Source of the DNA: Liolophura sinensis
Taxonomy: Eukaryota > Mollusca > Polyplacophora > Chitonida > Chitonidae
Assembly: GCF_032854445.1 (NCBI RefSeq)
Contig: NC_088300.1
Span: forward strand, 55,464,984 to 55,528,983
Reading direction: 5' to 3'
Length of the DNA stretch: 64,000 nt
In this document: in pieces, positions 20,776-35,445 of the stretch
How positions within the stretch are numbered: the stretch's first letter is position 1
Layout: every line of letters starts with the position of its first letter
Position numbers and translations under genes: made by a program
Notes under the pieces: generated by a model
The model's database searches: none
The model's input: the letters and a program-made list of their open reading frames with translations, nothing else
What the model was told of the DNA's origin: nothing

Positions 20776-23700
20776 ACATGTATCCACATAAAGATCACAG
20801 TCACTCTATAATACATATACCAGCTACTAGCAATCAGAGGCACTACATACATGTAAGCACTTTTCATGCTGGTACATGTATATTCATATCACATTTAGCA
20901 TGTACAATATAATCTCATAAGAATAGACTATCTGGTAAAACCACAATAGTTTTTTGCAGCCATCTGTGTACGAAGTACATTTATTGCCTTCAATAAATGT
21001 CATAAAGACTGCTGCCCATTGTCGTAACTTTCCATTAAAAATGTGCTTTGTATGGGGAGTATGGAAAAGTGGGGTCCTTGAGTCAGTTGCCCTTCACCAA
21101 GGTTACAATAATCTATTGCTACTGGGTGGGTTATACAGTTTATCAACTGTTCTGTTGTTTGATATCATCTTCATTTAAACAAAAAAGAGCTGAGGCATTA
21201 ATAACTGAAGGTAAAGGTATGCCAGGTGTAACATGACAACTGACTGTGGTTAGTCATGATATTAACAAGTACCAGTTACCTGTAATACCATGCTGTAGAT
21301 CCCTCTGCTCTCACTGCATGTGCTGCCTTGGTGACTATAACCAGTCGACAATGATTATGAGGCTGTGTGCACAATTTAACATTCGATGAAAATCACTTGT
21401 CTTCCACCAATGTGGTGTACATGTATCTTTATGTCACACATGGGAAAGTTTCTAAGAAATTTGCCAAAGGTTGGTGGTCTATGCTGGGCACTTCAACATA
21501 TTCCAACAATAAAACTGACAGCCAATGTATAGGTGACAAATTTAATGAGTATGGCATTAAACAACAATGAAATAACTAAATGTACTACTGTACAGCAGAT
21601 TTGCAGACTGACCTGACATTTCCTGGTGAATGAAGAATGAATGAATGATTATGGCTTAACGCTACATGTACATCACTGGTGAAAGAAAACTCACTCCTAC
21701 TACACGTACATAGATGTACAGTATACCCTGTGCTGTATTAGGCATCAGCCAAACAAAATACTTCATCACACTTCCCAAGACACTATAAACCTTTTCGCTG
21801 TTTTCCATAGTTTTGAGTATATGTAACTAATAATATTTTTGACAGACTGGGCCCTCGGGTTAGACAAAGTCTGTTGAGCCATAGAAAAAATCCACGTTTT
21901 AATTAGCAGCTCTAGGGTGTTCCTCATGCAAATAGACAAGGTGAATGAACTCTATACTTCATTTCACACTCTGATATATATACAAGCTACATGTAGATTA
22001 AAAACACTCCAATTACTAGTGTAAGCCACATGCAGATGTACTGTATGTACCTTGAATCACAAATGATATCTTCAGTTTGGTTCTAATATCACTTAAATCT
22101 TAAGATTTACTTTGTAGATATGGCTGTTAAGCACACTGAACGGCTAAATACTATCAGAACATATTATAATTGAGTCTATTACAGACCAGTGCCCCACTGA
22201 ACTACAATTTGTATTTAATTACATGTACGTGATTCTACTACATGTACTACAGGCAAGTTGTGCCAGCACTAGTATCACACTGAATCCCTATTTCCACATG
22301 TACATACATGTAGTTGAGTCTATTGCTGTCTGATGATGTGATCAGTATCTCACTAAAATAGTGTATGTGATAAAGTTTCGTCAATGAATAAATGACTGCC
22401 TGACTGAGAGGTCTATTGATCTTAAACAGGTGTTTTAAAGGGGTTTTTTTATAGGCACACATGCAAATAGCCTGCTGCTCTTTTGCCAACATGTAAGTTT
22501 TAGCACCAAAAGGTTTTAAAACTATTTGCCACTATTAAAAATGTACCTTCTGTGGTAACACACTGACTTTAACATTAACAAACAGTTCAAACGTACCCAA
22601 AGCAATTTTGTTTCAATATGATTCTCACAGTTTTCCTTACAGGGTGTTGAAAGGCTACAATTTGTTAAAAGAAAACGGTTAAAAATCAAATGTAACTAGT
22701 TAAATACACATGTAATGCTAATGAAAAAGTAACATCAGCCTACCTGTCATTAACAGATAAAATTAGTTTACATATACCCACTGACCATAGCCCTGGGGAG
22801 GTCTGGTGCATGTAGTCCTCAAAATGTGTCTGTGAGGATGCACACTGTACCTGAGGGTAACTAGTAGGAGTTACCCCAGGTAATGTATACACCACTAATC
22901 TTCCCCGAACAGAAGGATCTCACATTACCAGGGGTCAGAGTTCCTTAGGTGTCCCATATCTGAGGACAACCAAAGATACCAGAGTTCACACAGGAACTCA
23001 CCTGTCACGAACCATAGTCATTTCACCTGGCCAGACCGTAAGACATCTCTGCTCAACTGGATGTACAAAGTTAATACTGTAAACTCACATTCAGCCAGGT
23101 ATTACCTTACACGACTGTCTTGTTCACATCAAAGTCTGGGACAATTTACCTGGGATTTAACTGGACTTAGGTCTCCAGCCCAGGCTCAAACCATTACCAC
23201 TTCTCAACACAGGGGCCTAAAACTTGTCCAAATTGAAAGACATCAGTTAAGACATTACCCACATCCCGGGGGGGACAGACCAGGGGATTCCCCCTTCAGA
23301 CCGAAACCCCAGGGATCCAATGAGCAGCTTGTCGGTCATCATCTGACCACCGGCTGGATTTATTCCCCTAATGACTTAGATAGACGGCAGATGGAGAGGT
23401 AAACAGACAGAGTAAACAAGGACTGAAGGAGTGATTAGTACACAGGTACAGGGGGATTAGCATTGGGCCATTATGGTTATCGCTGGCTGTAGTGTAGTCC
23501 ATGGACGCGAAGTACATGTACATACTGAATAGAAAACTAATCTGCTATGCTTACAGTATATCATGGCTATGTAAACATCACTATTACGAGAAACTTCATA
23601 AGAAACCACAAAGTGCGCACCAGAATCAATCATCAGTATATATATTAAAATTTATTCATAGAGAAAGGTCAGACACCTGTCACACACATGTGGTAATGAT

Positions 23701-24765
23701 ACATACATGTACATGTATGAAAGGGCTTTTCAGGAGGTTCAATGACAAAAGAGGAATATCAAAACTAAAACAGAACTCAATGAAAACTTACGGTTCACCT
23801 TTATGAAGTAAAGAAGCCGTTACGCTGACATTCCAACATGTGATTTGCAGAGAGCTTTTAATAAAAACCACAGATTAACTTTGTACATAAGAATCCTTAT
23901 ATTAAGACTCAAGTCATATGGGTTACAAAAAAAATACCCACATCTCCCCAAGTAAAATGCTAGCATGCTAAAAATTCGTACGTAAGGGATGGACAGCATG
24001 CTTCACAGTGGTGTACCAGAAACCAAACCTTTGAAGTGAAGGGTTTAAAATCCCCGACATGAGCCAGGGTCAAGTGTGGTTACCCTCCATCCACCCCAAA
24101 TATGCAGGGTGGTAAACACTGGACATACCTGTGACTAGCCAGTTGAGGGGTAATCAATGACATTCCAAGGGATTGATGAATTGATTGGCTATTTAGTTGG
24201 AGTTAAGCATCTCTTACGCCCAAGTCAATTTGTGCTCTCCAGGTAGTCAGCAACTTCACATAAACAACCCACAAGTAGGTAGTTTATGATATACACTCTA
24301 ACAGCATGTTGCCCTCATACAGAATAAGGTCAATTACTGGATACTTAAGCTGTCCTATAACAATGGTTGATGGATGGAAGAGTGATAACAATTGTTGTAT
24401 ACATACATCTACGTGTGTCATCCAGCATTATCTATGTAAATACTATGCACCAGAAAATGCTTTAGTGAACATGTAAACCTGTTTTCATACACTACAACTC
24501 ATTATCTACCTCTTTTCTTCTAATTTTTAGAAGACCTGGTCTGCGCATTTCAGCTAATGTATATGTAATTGTAGTAGGAATATTGAGTTTCTTTTTTCTC
24601 ACATGGTTAACCCATCAAAAGAACAAAATACATATACTCATATCTTTACTTTTCCAAAAATGCTAGTAAAGAAATGTAATACTAGTATTCTGTTTTCAAC
24701 ACTACTAATATCTGTCCAAAAAATTAGAAGAATTAGGGTAAATGTAGGTGTTGGACACTGTACAT
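20776..24765. other. Non-coding, possible RASSF first intron; one GC-richer island
   Basis: No exon recognised. The stretch 23130-23450 is less AT-rich than its surroundings and holds GGGGATTCCC (23283-23292), which fits the kappa-B consensus. The remainder is ordinary AT-rich DNA with many ACATGT words. Confidence 0.45.
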
Positions 24766-24863
24766 GTACATTCAGTTAACAATAATAATCAAAAAATCCA
24801 ACATTCTCAAACCTGTACATTCAGTTAACAATAATAATCAAAAAATCCAACATCTCAAACCTG
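24766..24863. repeat. Tandem duplication, 49-bp unit, 2 copies
   Basis: The block beginning GTACATTCAGTTAACAATAA is repeated at 24766 and 24815 with one or two changes. Confidence 0.93.
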
Positions 24864-26149
24864 CATGTATATGTATATCCATCAGCTAAGCAGAAACACA
24901 TTTCATAATCAATAATTTTTCATTAGAATGTTGTTCAGTGTAAGAAATCTATGATCAACTTCCCAATGCCATTGCCTCACTATCAATTCTCAACTACAGG
25001 CTTCCCATGTTAAATTCAAACCTAAGCTAACCATTTATGATAAACATGACATCACAGCATACACATCATCCTCACTATACCAAAATACTTTGTCTTACTT
25101 TGTACAAACAACCGATACATGTATATCTGTGTCAAACTTTGCAAAATTGCACATATATTTACAGGTACTGCATAAGCCTACAACAGTTAATTACTATTGG
25201 ATGCTGGGTTTACATGTACATGTATGTTCATGTTTTATCATGTCACAAAAATTATAATGAAAGAAACAGGTCCACGTCATATGAACATATGCCCACAAAA
25301 AGAGCAGTCAAAAAAAACTATCCTCAATGATGATCAGCATAATATCAGCATAATAATTTTCCAGGAAAATGATTATCCTTTTAATAATTCATAAAGCTGA
25401 TTATTGAGAAGCCTGAATGAATGAAATACATGTTCGCAAAATCAAAGACCACATGTACATTGCTTGAAGTAAAGTTTCTGTGTTAACATGAATGAGGTTG
25501 TGCACAATATTTACATTTGCATGTTTTGCTTGTTAATGGCTGCCACACAAGAGGTCAATCATCACATATACATGTAATTAGGATTCAATTACACAACGAG
25601 CCCTTGTTTACTGTGTTAGCCCCTCAGCCTCAAAAGAAATGCACAGCTTATAGAAAAAGTTACGTTTACAAATAGATAAAAAAAAATTCAAGTTGATGAG
25701 AACTGAGAAACACTCAACCTGAAATTTCTATCAAAAGATGAATATGTTAATGTATTGCGTCTGATACCTGTAGAATCTCACAAGTTAACTGTAATGTACT
25801 TTTAAAACTGGAGATTCTGAAAATCCTGACACTTACCTAATGAAGGCAAAAAGTTAATTAATAATATTACTTTCAGTCTGAGAGTGTTGGGGTAACTGTA
25901 TTCTATGTCCATGATCAGTTGTCTACCAAACCTACATGTACATCTAAATATTTTTAGTTTTGATGATGTTGCAATTTGTGATAAAAGTTATGTCTCAACA
26001 AAACATACATGTATGCACACGTACATCTGTCACATTCTGCCTCATGAGAGCATTTGCAGACATACATATTATATACATGTGACATAATCCTTACACATGA
26101 AGAATAACTATGACTGTAGAGAGTCCAACCTGTGTACCAGCAAGTAATC
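24864..26149. other. Non-coding, nothing recognised
   Basis: AT-rich sequence without exons or a repeat family that I recognise. Confidence 0.45.
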
Positions 26150-26975
26150 AGAGTACGAAATCCCTCACTGTGGTAATATAGAGTAATGATAACATACCAC
26201 ACCTCTGACTGTCCAGGCTGTTCTGTCACACAGCTGACAGCTGTGTACAAGCAGGTAACAAGTTAAACAGACAACTTCCCCTGACTAATGTATTAGTACG
26301 TGTGAGACTGTACCTGTGGTCATACAGAGTAATGGTAACATCCCACACCTGTCCAGGTTGTTCTCAGGCACAGTTGATTGCTGTGTGCAAGCAGGTAACA
26401 AGTCAGAGAGACAACTTTCCCGACTGAAGTACTGGTATGTGTGAGACTGTACCTGTGGTCATAAAGAGTAATGGTAACATCCCACACCTGTCCAGGTTGT
26501 TCTCAGACACAGTTGATTGCTGTGTGCAAGCAAGTAACAAGTCAGAGAGACAACTTTCCCGACTGAAGTACTGGTATGTGTGAGACTGTACCTGTGGTCA
26601 TACAGAGTAATGGTAACATCCCACACCTGTCCAGGTTGTTCTCAGGCACAGTTGATTGCTGTGTGCAAGCAGGTAACAAGTCAGAGAGACAACTTTCCCG
26701 ACTGAAGTACTGGTATGTGTGAGACTGTACCTGTGGTCATAAAGAGTAATGGTAACATCCCACACCTGTCCAGGTTGTTCTCAGACACAGTTGATTGCTG
26801 TGTGCAAGCAGGTAACAAGTCAGAGAGACAACTTTCCCGACTGAAGTACTAGTATGTGTGAGACTGTACCTGTGGTCATACAGAGTAATGGTAACATCCC
26901 ACACCTGTCCAGGTTGTTCTCAGACGCAGCTGATTGTTATGTACAAGCAGGTACATGTGATCAGTCACAGAGACT
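26150..26975. repeat. Minisatellite, 139-bp unit, about 5 good copies plus one diverged
   Basis: GTGTGAGACTGTACCTGTGG recurs at 26300, 26439, 26578 and 26717 (exact 139-bp steps) and at 26856. Inside each unit are CACACCTGTCCAGGTTGTTC and CAAGCAGGTAACAAGT. Copies alternate between 'catacagag' and 'cataaagag', suggesting a 278-bp higher-order unit in the middle. The copy at 26150-26299 and the end after 26935 are more diverged. Confidence 0.93.
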
Positions 26976-28087
26976 GTTATCTGCCTTATCAAGCATGGGT
27001 GATGAAAGACTGGAGATCAGTATCAACCACCACAGGAAACTTGAATCAAACAAAAAAGTCACCATAAGCTGACTGATATAGGTTGTTGAACATGGTCTAG
27101 CGTCTCCATGCGGTGGCATTAAACACAAAAAAAAGAACTCGGCTAAAATGTCACCTATTTATAACCAAGGCTCTGTATTAATTGTAGCCAATTAGAGGGA
27201 ACAAAAATACTAAGGCCTCTATGTACCTAGGGTACAAGTGCCAGTGTGTGTAGTATTTCATTAAATACATATGAACATTGTACATGTCACAGAGTACTGA
27301 GCAGTAATACACTAATATACATGTATATACATGTACATTCCCATGTTTGAGAATATAATGAACAATAGACAGAAGAGTCAGACAAACAACAAGATTTGAC
27401 ATCCAGCCTTTGTACAGTTTTGATAAATCTATTCTACTCAAAAGAAGTGAGTGACATGTTATCTTTAACAACAATGCTTATATTCAAGGACTGTGTCAAA
27501 CAAAGGGCACAGTTTTACCAACATTTCTACACGCATGTTAAATACTAAACCATGTCAACACCACTCAGTTGTTAAATTAATGATGATATGTACATGATGG
27601 TATAGCTATCAACATTTGATCAATCTGACACACTGGGTGATGATAACAACAGACAACTGTACACACTACAAATAACCTGTGTACTACTTCCCAAAAAAAA
27701 CCTGAATCTGAATTTAATTTTAAAACAAAAACATCTTCTCTACACGAACACAAATTTATCTTTATCATTATGGATATATAAATCAGACATTAGTTAACTT
27801 TAGTAGGCCAAGCATTTATCATCCAATTGGGATTTGATATGTAAGTGATATACATACAATTCTACAGTAAGTAAAAAAATTACTTATACAAGTACACCTA
27901 TTTAATATCTACATGTAGCAAATTATGACATATTTGTCACCAGAAAGCTTACTGATATCCTACCATTGTTTGTGGTTAAAGCTGTAACCCGAGACTTAGC
28001 ATACTATTATTCCATTCATGTATTTAAGACCCGGATACACGCCTGTTTACAGTTAGAGACACTGAAGCTTACCAACATGTAAGCCAC
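26976..28087. other. Non-coding, nothing recognised
   Basis: AT-rich. GGTCTAGCGTCTCCATGCGG with GGCATTAAACAC at 27093-27125 looks like a SINE tail remnant. Confidence 0.4.
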
Positions 28088-28385
28088 TGATCACAGGTGT
28101 TCCTTTCTGTGTAGTGCTGTGTTCTTGTTTAGGTGTGTTCTGATGACCAGTAAACAGTTGAAAACTATGCCAGGTGAGAACCTCATCCAGCACAGGTATT
28201 CCTTTCGGTGTAGTGCTGTGTTCTTGTTTAGGTGTGTTCTGATGACCAGTAAACAGTTGAAAACTATGCCAGGTGAGCACAGCTTCCAGCACGGATATTT
28301 CTTTCTCTGAAGCAGTGTGTTCTTGCTCGGATGTGCTCTGATGTCCAGTAAACCGCTAAACAATATGTCTGGTGTGTACTTCACC
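28088..28385. repeat. Tandem repeat, 99-bp unit, 3 copies (third diverged)
   Basis: TAGTGCTGTGTTCTTGTTTA and GATGACCAGTAAACAGTTGA recur at 99-bp spacing (anchor positions 28102, 28201 and 28300). Since 99 is divisible by 3, it creates parallel repeat ORFs on both strands. These are not taken as genes. Confidence 0.9.
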
Positions 28386-30340
28386 TGACACCTCATCCAC
28401 CACCTCACTCAGCACCTCAAACACCTGGTTCTGCAGAAATGGTCTGCTCCGATCACCTATATTAGGCCAGGAACCTATGAATTCCACCAGGAGGCAAACA
28501 CAGATCCTGTCAACTGCCAAGGACAACACCACACTCCTACACAGATTAAGATTTCAAAACCAAAGCATTTTTCTTGGTGGGTTATTGGCAATAATAACAC
28601 TATAGTCCAAGTTTTAAGATATAACAATGCATTAATCTAGAAAATCCTTGTTTACAATTCACTGTTTCTGCGCCCTTATTTAAACAGTTTCTGTGACATA
28701 CAAACATATGGCTTGTAATCTCTCCCTTGGCCAAATCAATCTGTACCTAGGGTACTTACAATCTGTACCTAGGGTACTGACTACTTGCAAACCAAGTTTT
28801 GCCACGCACTTCCATTACCACTAAGCATAACCTGGCACTAGGAATCACAACAGACTCACCTATAGCATTCTGTGATCTGCATCATGTTCAAGTCTAAAGT
28901 ACATGTACATGTACTGATGTGCATTGATCTGCAATATGCCTATCAATAATTTCTATCCGTCTATATTGCTATTTAATACCAAGTCTATGAGGGCCCAATT
29001 AACAGCCAGTAATGAATAGCAAATTAGAGCTGACTGCTAATGTGGAAAGACAGCAAAAGGAAAACAATCAGATCAATATATCGACCACAGGTGCATATTA
29101 CTAGGGACTAATCAGTTATAATAGCCCAAGATGTTACATAGGTGCTACATGGCTGACCATGCTTAGAGTTTGCTTGTTACACGATGTTACATTTTCACTG
29201 TATAAGTACCAGTACACCTATTCCAGCTTGTAGGGCTTACAATCTATGACAACTGTTACAGCAAGAGATCAATTATGGACTGGTAGCAGACAAGCTGGCC
29301 ATCGGCTATATGTACAATGTGTTCAAGCTAATGACCTATTAGTCAGGTAAATAGCTAAAAGTGTGAAAAAGGTATATCGAAAATTACTGAATAAACTATT
29401 CAATACAGGACTACATATGTAGCATAGAAAGTCTCTAGTTATACTTGAGAACAGTGACTTCATGCATCCCCATAAGGAACAGAATGTCCGACATGCAGAG
29501 GGGAACATGATGATATCTCAATACTGGTTTATTTTTATGCCACAGTGACTATAAATAAACAAAATGTTACTGTTTCATGTTAGCAAAGCCTAACTGTCTG
29601 CAGTGAACAATTGTCTGTAACACCCAATCATGTTTATAAATAAAGGCATGCCTTACCTTCATGCACACGTATTTCTGGCATAGATCCTACATCCTAGTTT
29701 ACACACGATACAACACAAAGTGAGGAATGCTGGCTTAGGCCTATACACATGACACAACATTTTCTTTTCAGACACCTATTCACCTCACAAGATCCAATTT
29801 TATATATAAACCGACACATAAAAGCAAATACGTTAAATTGTGGCAGAAAAAGTTTCTAACTGACTTAATTAAATCACCCTATGTTTTTTTCCCCTGTGAG
29901 ATTAAATATTCAAGCTGTGTGCTAAGGCTTAAGCCTGTCCAAGCACCAGAAGATAAGAGCGACTTCCCAGCTAATCAGGGGGAAAAAGGCAGAGCCCAAT
30001 TACAAGCTGTCCCCTTTGCATTACTGTTAATCAATCCTCATCCCACGGGATTGACAAAAGGCAGAGATGAACTTGTCATATTAAGTGTCGGAGAAGTCAG
30101 CCGGAAATTACAAGCACAAAGTCAGCACAGTGGAACCAGCCATATGGGATGTCACAGAAACACATCTAGCTCACATACCAGCATACTAAACTTCTCAGGT
30201 ATCCACTCTTATCTCTGAGTTCATCGTTTCAATTTACCAACAATACATTCATAATGTGCTAAATCCCACATTAGGCAGAAAGATATACCAGACAGGCATG
30301 CACAATGTACATAGAGGTTGCTAGTACACAGGTACACTTC

Positions 30341-30342
<2 letters not shown>
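28386..30342. other. Non-coding; includes a less AT-rich island
   Basis: CTGTACCTAGGGTACT is duplicated at 28742-28780, around the palindrome GTACCTAGGGTAC. The plus-strand frame 29838-30218 stays open for 126 codons without repeats, but it shows no domain or splice signals. I treat 29900-30190 as a possible regulatory island. Confidence 0.4.
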
Positions 30343-30396
<54 letters not shown>

Positions 30397-30402
30397 TACA
30401 CA
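30343..30402. repeat. Compound (CA)n(TA)n(CA)n microsatellite
   Basis: CACACACACACA, then a TA run, then CACACATACACACA. Confidence 0.96.
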
Positions 30403-33400
30403 CAAAACTACATGTACCTGGTGCTCACCTGGATAGACCCTCATCAATGGTACAGGTAGATTAAATATCAAAAATACACAAATCAATATCCCGTCTTAAA
30501 ATTCCATCCATAAAACCGCCTGGGGTCATACTGTATAAATCGCATTTAAGCCTCTTTCAGCTGTGAAGAGGTAATTTCCTGTAGTTATCATACAAAAGAC
30601 AAGATATAATCCAGCATACACATCTCTACACAGGTCAGGGTCAAGTTTGACTGCAATGTGCACAAAAGAGTCCTTGCTTGTATCTAACCCTTTTCACATG
30701 CTTTTTCATACACTCTGCTAATATTGCATGTGTGAGAAATCATGTATACATGTACGTAAAGATACATAGATACAGCCAAATGAACATGATATTAAGAACT
30801 GCAAAAAAGAGATTCACAAGTTTTTTGTGTGTCAACACAGCTGAGAACAAAGATCAGAGAATAAATGAGAAGCCACTAAAGAGTAATACCCAAAAGAACA
30901 GTTACATGTTTACATATACAGTATGTAGCAAAAAGAAACACTCGATGATCATTATTAGTAATATTTTAGTTTACATAACAGTTAATCTGTATGGTAAAGT
31001 CCCTCAAATGAAGCAATTTTGTTTCAATATGTACATACAGATGTATATGTAGCCCTATGTTATGATCTGTGGAGCGAGAAAAAAAAAGTAAATAATCAAA
31101 AAGCGTAAATAATCAAAAACCATAACTAATCTTCTGTACCATTAAGAATTTCTTCTGCTTCAGGTGACAATCAGGTAACAAGCAAATAGCCTAAAAAGTG
31201 ACAGCATTAGTGATTCACACCTTAGCCTTCCTGAATGTCCTGTATACACAGCCTCAGGGGCTGACCTACAAACTGCATCGGACATCACTGTGACCAGCTA
31301 AGGTGGGGCCAGTGAAGAAGTGAAAGCCATGCCCGAATACTACCTCATTTTGTCTATATACATATGTATAAATCTGATCTGATTCTAATGTTGTAACTGT
31401 ATTCAAGAATGTCCAAACTTGGGTGCCACGTGAAAGGAAGTCTTGTGGTCTTTAACGAGTGCAAGATTGTCCAAACTGCCCAACAGTGTCTCCTGCTTGT
31501 CACCAACATGCCATAATCTAATACAGACAGCAGGGATGTCGACAAATTCAAAACATTTGAATGTGTGTACTTTAAATGGGCTGAATTTCTCCGATGTTCA
31601 CGCTTCTGGGATGTTCTTGTTTACCTCAGAGTACATATACATCTAGATAGATGACCACATGACAATGTAAAACGGTGCTATTAACTGGCTACACAATGAC
31701 AGGTCCTACACTGACTCCATGTCACCTAATCCTACCCAATAAATCCATCAAAATAATAGCAGGCTTGAATTACTTCCCATATTTTACATCTGACAGCAAT
31801 GTGGACGACAAGGCTTATATTAATCATGATAGAGTTATACAGATAATGAGACATGTGCATGTAGATGTACACAAGATATACTGTGCTCCATTTAAATATT
31901 ACTCAACACATTCATACTCATTGGCTTCAGATCTTGGGAAAATATGAGTTTAAACCAGTACATATTTTCCTACTCTCAGAACAGATATTTCCACGCAGAC
32001 CTCATGAAAATAATCAATAATCATAATCTAATCAACAGCTTAAAACAGATTACTGCTACTTAAAAGTAACAGTTAAATCTTTAATAAAAACCTGTTTATC
32101 TTAAATCAAAGCAATCAAACTTAATTCTTGCACAATTTTTGAGCAACTGAACACTGGACGAATGAGCAAAGAGCACCTAAAATAGGCTTTTGGCAGAGAG
32201 TGCAAATGTATTAATGTAAATGTTGACTTAATCTGAAGACCTGCAGGCAGATAACTGTAGTGGTCACCATACACCATGGTCCTATTTCCACATGAACTGT
32301 ACATGTGTACATGTACACTAAGCAAATAGCACAAGGGAATGGCATACACACATACCTGTACAATCTGTGTACACAGAAGAATTTTACCTTTCAAATTTGT
32401 TCATAAAAAGCAGTGTACAAGATCTGTACCGTTTAAGTATGGTATAAAAATGGATTCAACATACTTCTAGCTTCTCAAGGCCATGCCAAACACAAAGGGA
32501 TGACTAAAGTCATTTACAGTGTGTGTATAATGTATTTTGTACACTTGCATCTACCTTTTTGATGACCAACAGAAAGAGCAATTTCAATGTACATGTCCTA
32601 AAATTAGAATTCATGCAGAGATGAATTAGACCTTCCTACCTGTAGAGCACACCAAGGTGTATGTGGATAAGATAACCTGTTTCAAAGTTTCAGTCGGGTT
32701 ACGACTGCAGGATGACAGCGACTGCTGCAGACAGGTAAAGTCTGTGGCTGGGTGACCCTGCTGTGTTGACTTAACCCTCTCTCTAGACATCCATACCCTG
32801 CCAGCTACAATTCTACTCTGGCTTAACAAAAATAATCCCCAACTTAACACACAAAGAAAAACTCACTCCATGAAGGTATGTATTTAAGAGTGGCTGCATG
32901 GCAAAGGTATGAATACCAAACGTTTGGAATTTGTAGGTGTATGTGCTGTAGGACTGTTACGTGTTATACTGGTCCTAGTCAGATGGAATGCCCACATTCA
33001 CGCAACATATAGTTCAGCACTGTACACGAATCTCAGGCAGTGGTACATGTATTTCATTGTGCTAGTCTAAACTGAATACAGACAACAGTTTTGTTTGTCA
33101 AATACCAACATAGATAAGCTGATTTGTCTGAATGGCCTGTGGTATGTTAGCTGACCAATGAGTACACACCCATCTACAATGAAATCAGTCAGTGCTATTG
33201 CATAAGAGCAATTTCAATCTACATGTCCTAAAACTGGAATACATGCAGAGATGAATTAGACCTGGCTACATCACCTTCACTATACCTCTGTGCTAGTTGT
33301 ACAAGTTTATCTATAATGCAGATCTGTAATATTATCTACCTCTAGATTACATCATTAATCTGAATCTACATGCAGTAACATAAAAATAGTCTATGATGTC

Positions 33401-35445
33401 AAAAGCATTAGAATGTACATGTATATTAAAAAACCTGACAAGTGTGACTGTTTTTAGTTCAGACTGTGGAAGCTCCTCCTTCGTCTCATACAATCTGTCA
33501 CTGCACACAGTCACAAAGTTATAATACATACTGACATGACTGATCTGTATCCAAACTGTCATGAATTGTTTTGTTTTTCCCAAAGATATGTACATATTGC
33601 AGAGAGCATAACTTCAGCCTGAATCTCTGCTTCACAAATGTAAATACAAGGTTTACAGGTAAATAACATAACATACATAGTTACAGGTAAATTAAAAATT
33701 CTATACTTCTCATTATCTCTTTTCTGCATCTCTAACTTTGAAAAAAAGACATGGGATTTACATTTTCACTTGACAGACTTATGCACTCCTGCACTGTTAT
33801 GTAAAAACAGTTAATTACCTGTGACAATTTAGGTTTATGAATCACACTTTAACGCACTGAAGTAGAATATTTTTCTCAGGAGGGTCAAAGGTAACAAGGT
33901 CACCAAGCTCAAACAGTCAAGTGAGCTAGACTAGAATAAATTCATTTTAAAAAGTATTTTCTTGTATATGCTCACATGCCATACCATTCACTTAATCAAA
34001 TATGAATAAAAACACAAAAGTACCTGTACAATATTTGGGCATAAGTTACTGAGAAATCTTTCTAACCCTAACTTACAAGCTACATGCATACATCAAAACA
34101 GAAGTCAGCTGTGAATCACACAGATCTGTGCTCAGGTGATGAAGTTGAGTTTACCTTGATTTCTTTCCCAGGCAGCCAGGTGTAAACTAACTGCCGTTAA
34201 TACAGCATGTTAGGGGACGAGGCAATAACACAGTGCATCTCTGAAGAGTTCAGCTATGACTCCTAATGAAGTGTTCCTGTATATAGCCTGGTTGAACACC
34301 TGTCCACTCTCAGGTGTTACGGACAATCACAGGTAGCAGCTATAGAGAGAAGTCAAACCTGTTTTTCCTGCACATCTCCTTACAGTTAAGATATACACAC
34401 ACATATATGTATGATACAACTTTCCAGGTCATCAAAGACTTAACCAACATGAGCAACACAGGTACGTGATAATCACAGGTACAAGACAAACAATTTACCT
34501 GTGGAGTTCTGAAATTACCTAGAAACAGGCAGTCTTCATCATAATGATGTCATTACTTGTACCAAAGCCTAAGGTCTTTTAACAATTGCCAGCTTAATAA
34601 ATGGCTGACCTGTTTGTGCATACTTATATGTGCATGGACTGGTGAAAGGAGTTTAAGTCACAAGAAGCTGATGGCAAAGCACACCTGTTAAAACAACACC
34701 AATGCTGATCTAAGAAAATGAACTGTTTCTGCACATTTTTATGTTGAAACTTGTCAAAAGATGAGATTTAGATGCATGTACAATGTGGTAAGTCAAGCTT
34801 ACATGTATACAGCACTAGGAGTACTTAATATCTCAACAGTTAGATATGCATGACAGAAATACGATCTACCCTTGATGACTGCCAGCGCTGCCTAGTCTAT
34901 GTGTGGCAGCATAAAACTGGTCAGTAAAAACCTGCACATACATTACACAAAGAGATCCAGCACATTAAGAGTTGACAAATTTTTACAACATAAAAACCTT
35001 AATGAAGAGATATTGTTTTTTGTAGCTTTTTCCCAGCTTTCTGACAACAACACTGCTATTACACAGAAATTTGTACACCAGACAAAATTTCTTTTCCTTC
35101 ATCGATGATGATGATAATGTCAGTGAGGATGCGTGTAAATGTCTCTCTACATAATACCATAAGATGACACCATAAGGTCTACATAAACATGTGAACATCG
35201 TTCAGAGATTACTGCAAAGATGTCATAGCTTATACATTTTTATGCCATTAACATGACGTGTATTTTACATTTACTCTTCATTAGGCAACTTCTATAACAT
35301 CAATCAGTTCAAAGTTATTCTATATTTCACCGAAAATTTTGAGAGATAGTTACTGTAAGTGTATTTCGCATGATTCTGAGATTCTGTCTATTTTACTTAC
35401 AGGAACAGACCTCTAAAATATAAGCAGCCATCACTACATAGACCA
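30403..35445. other. Non-coding; possible RASSF first intron
   Basis: No exon recognised. A 65-bp block (AGAGCAATTTCAATGTACAT through ATGCAGAGATGAATTAGACC) occurs at 32574-32638 and again at 33206-33270. It is the only clear internal structure. Confidence 0.45.

Noticed and set aside
28053-28408. Repeat ORFs of 79 and 105 codons
   Set aside because: They are produced by the 99-bp tandem repeat and appear in several frames and on both strands.
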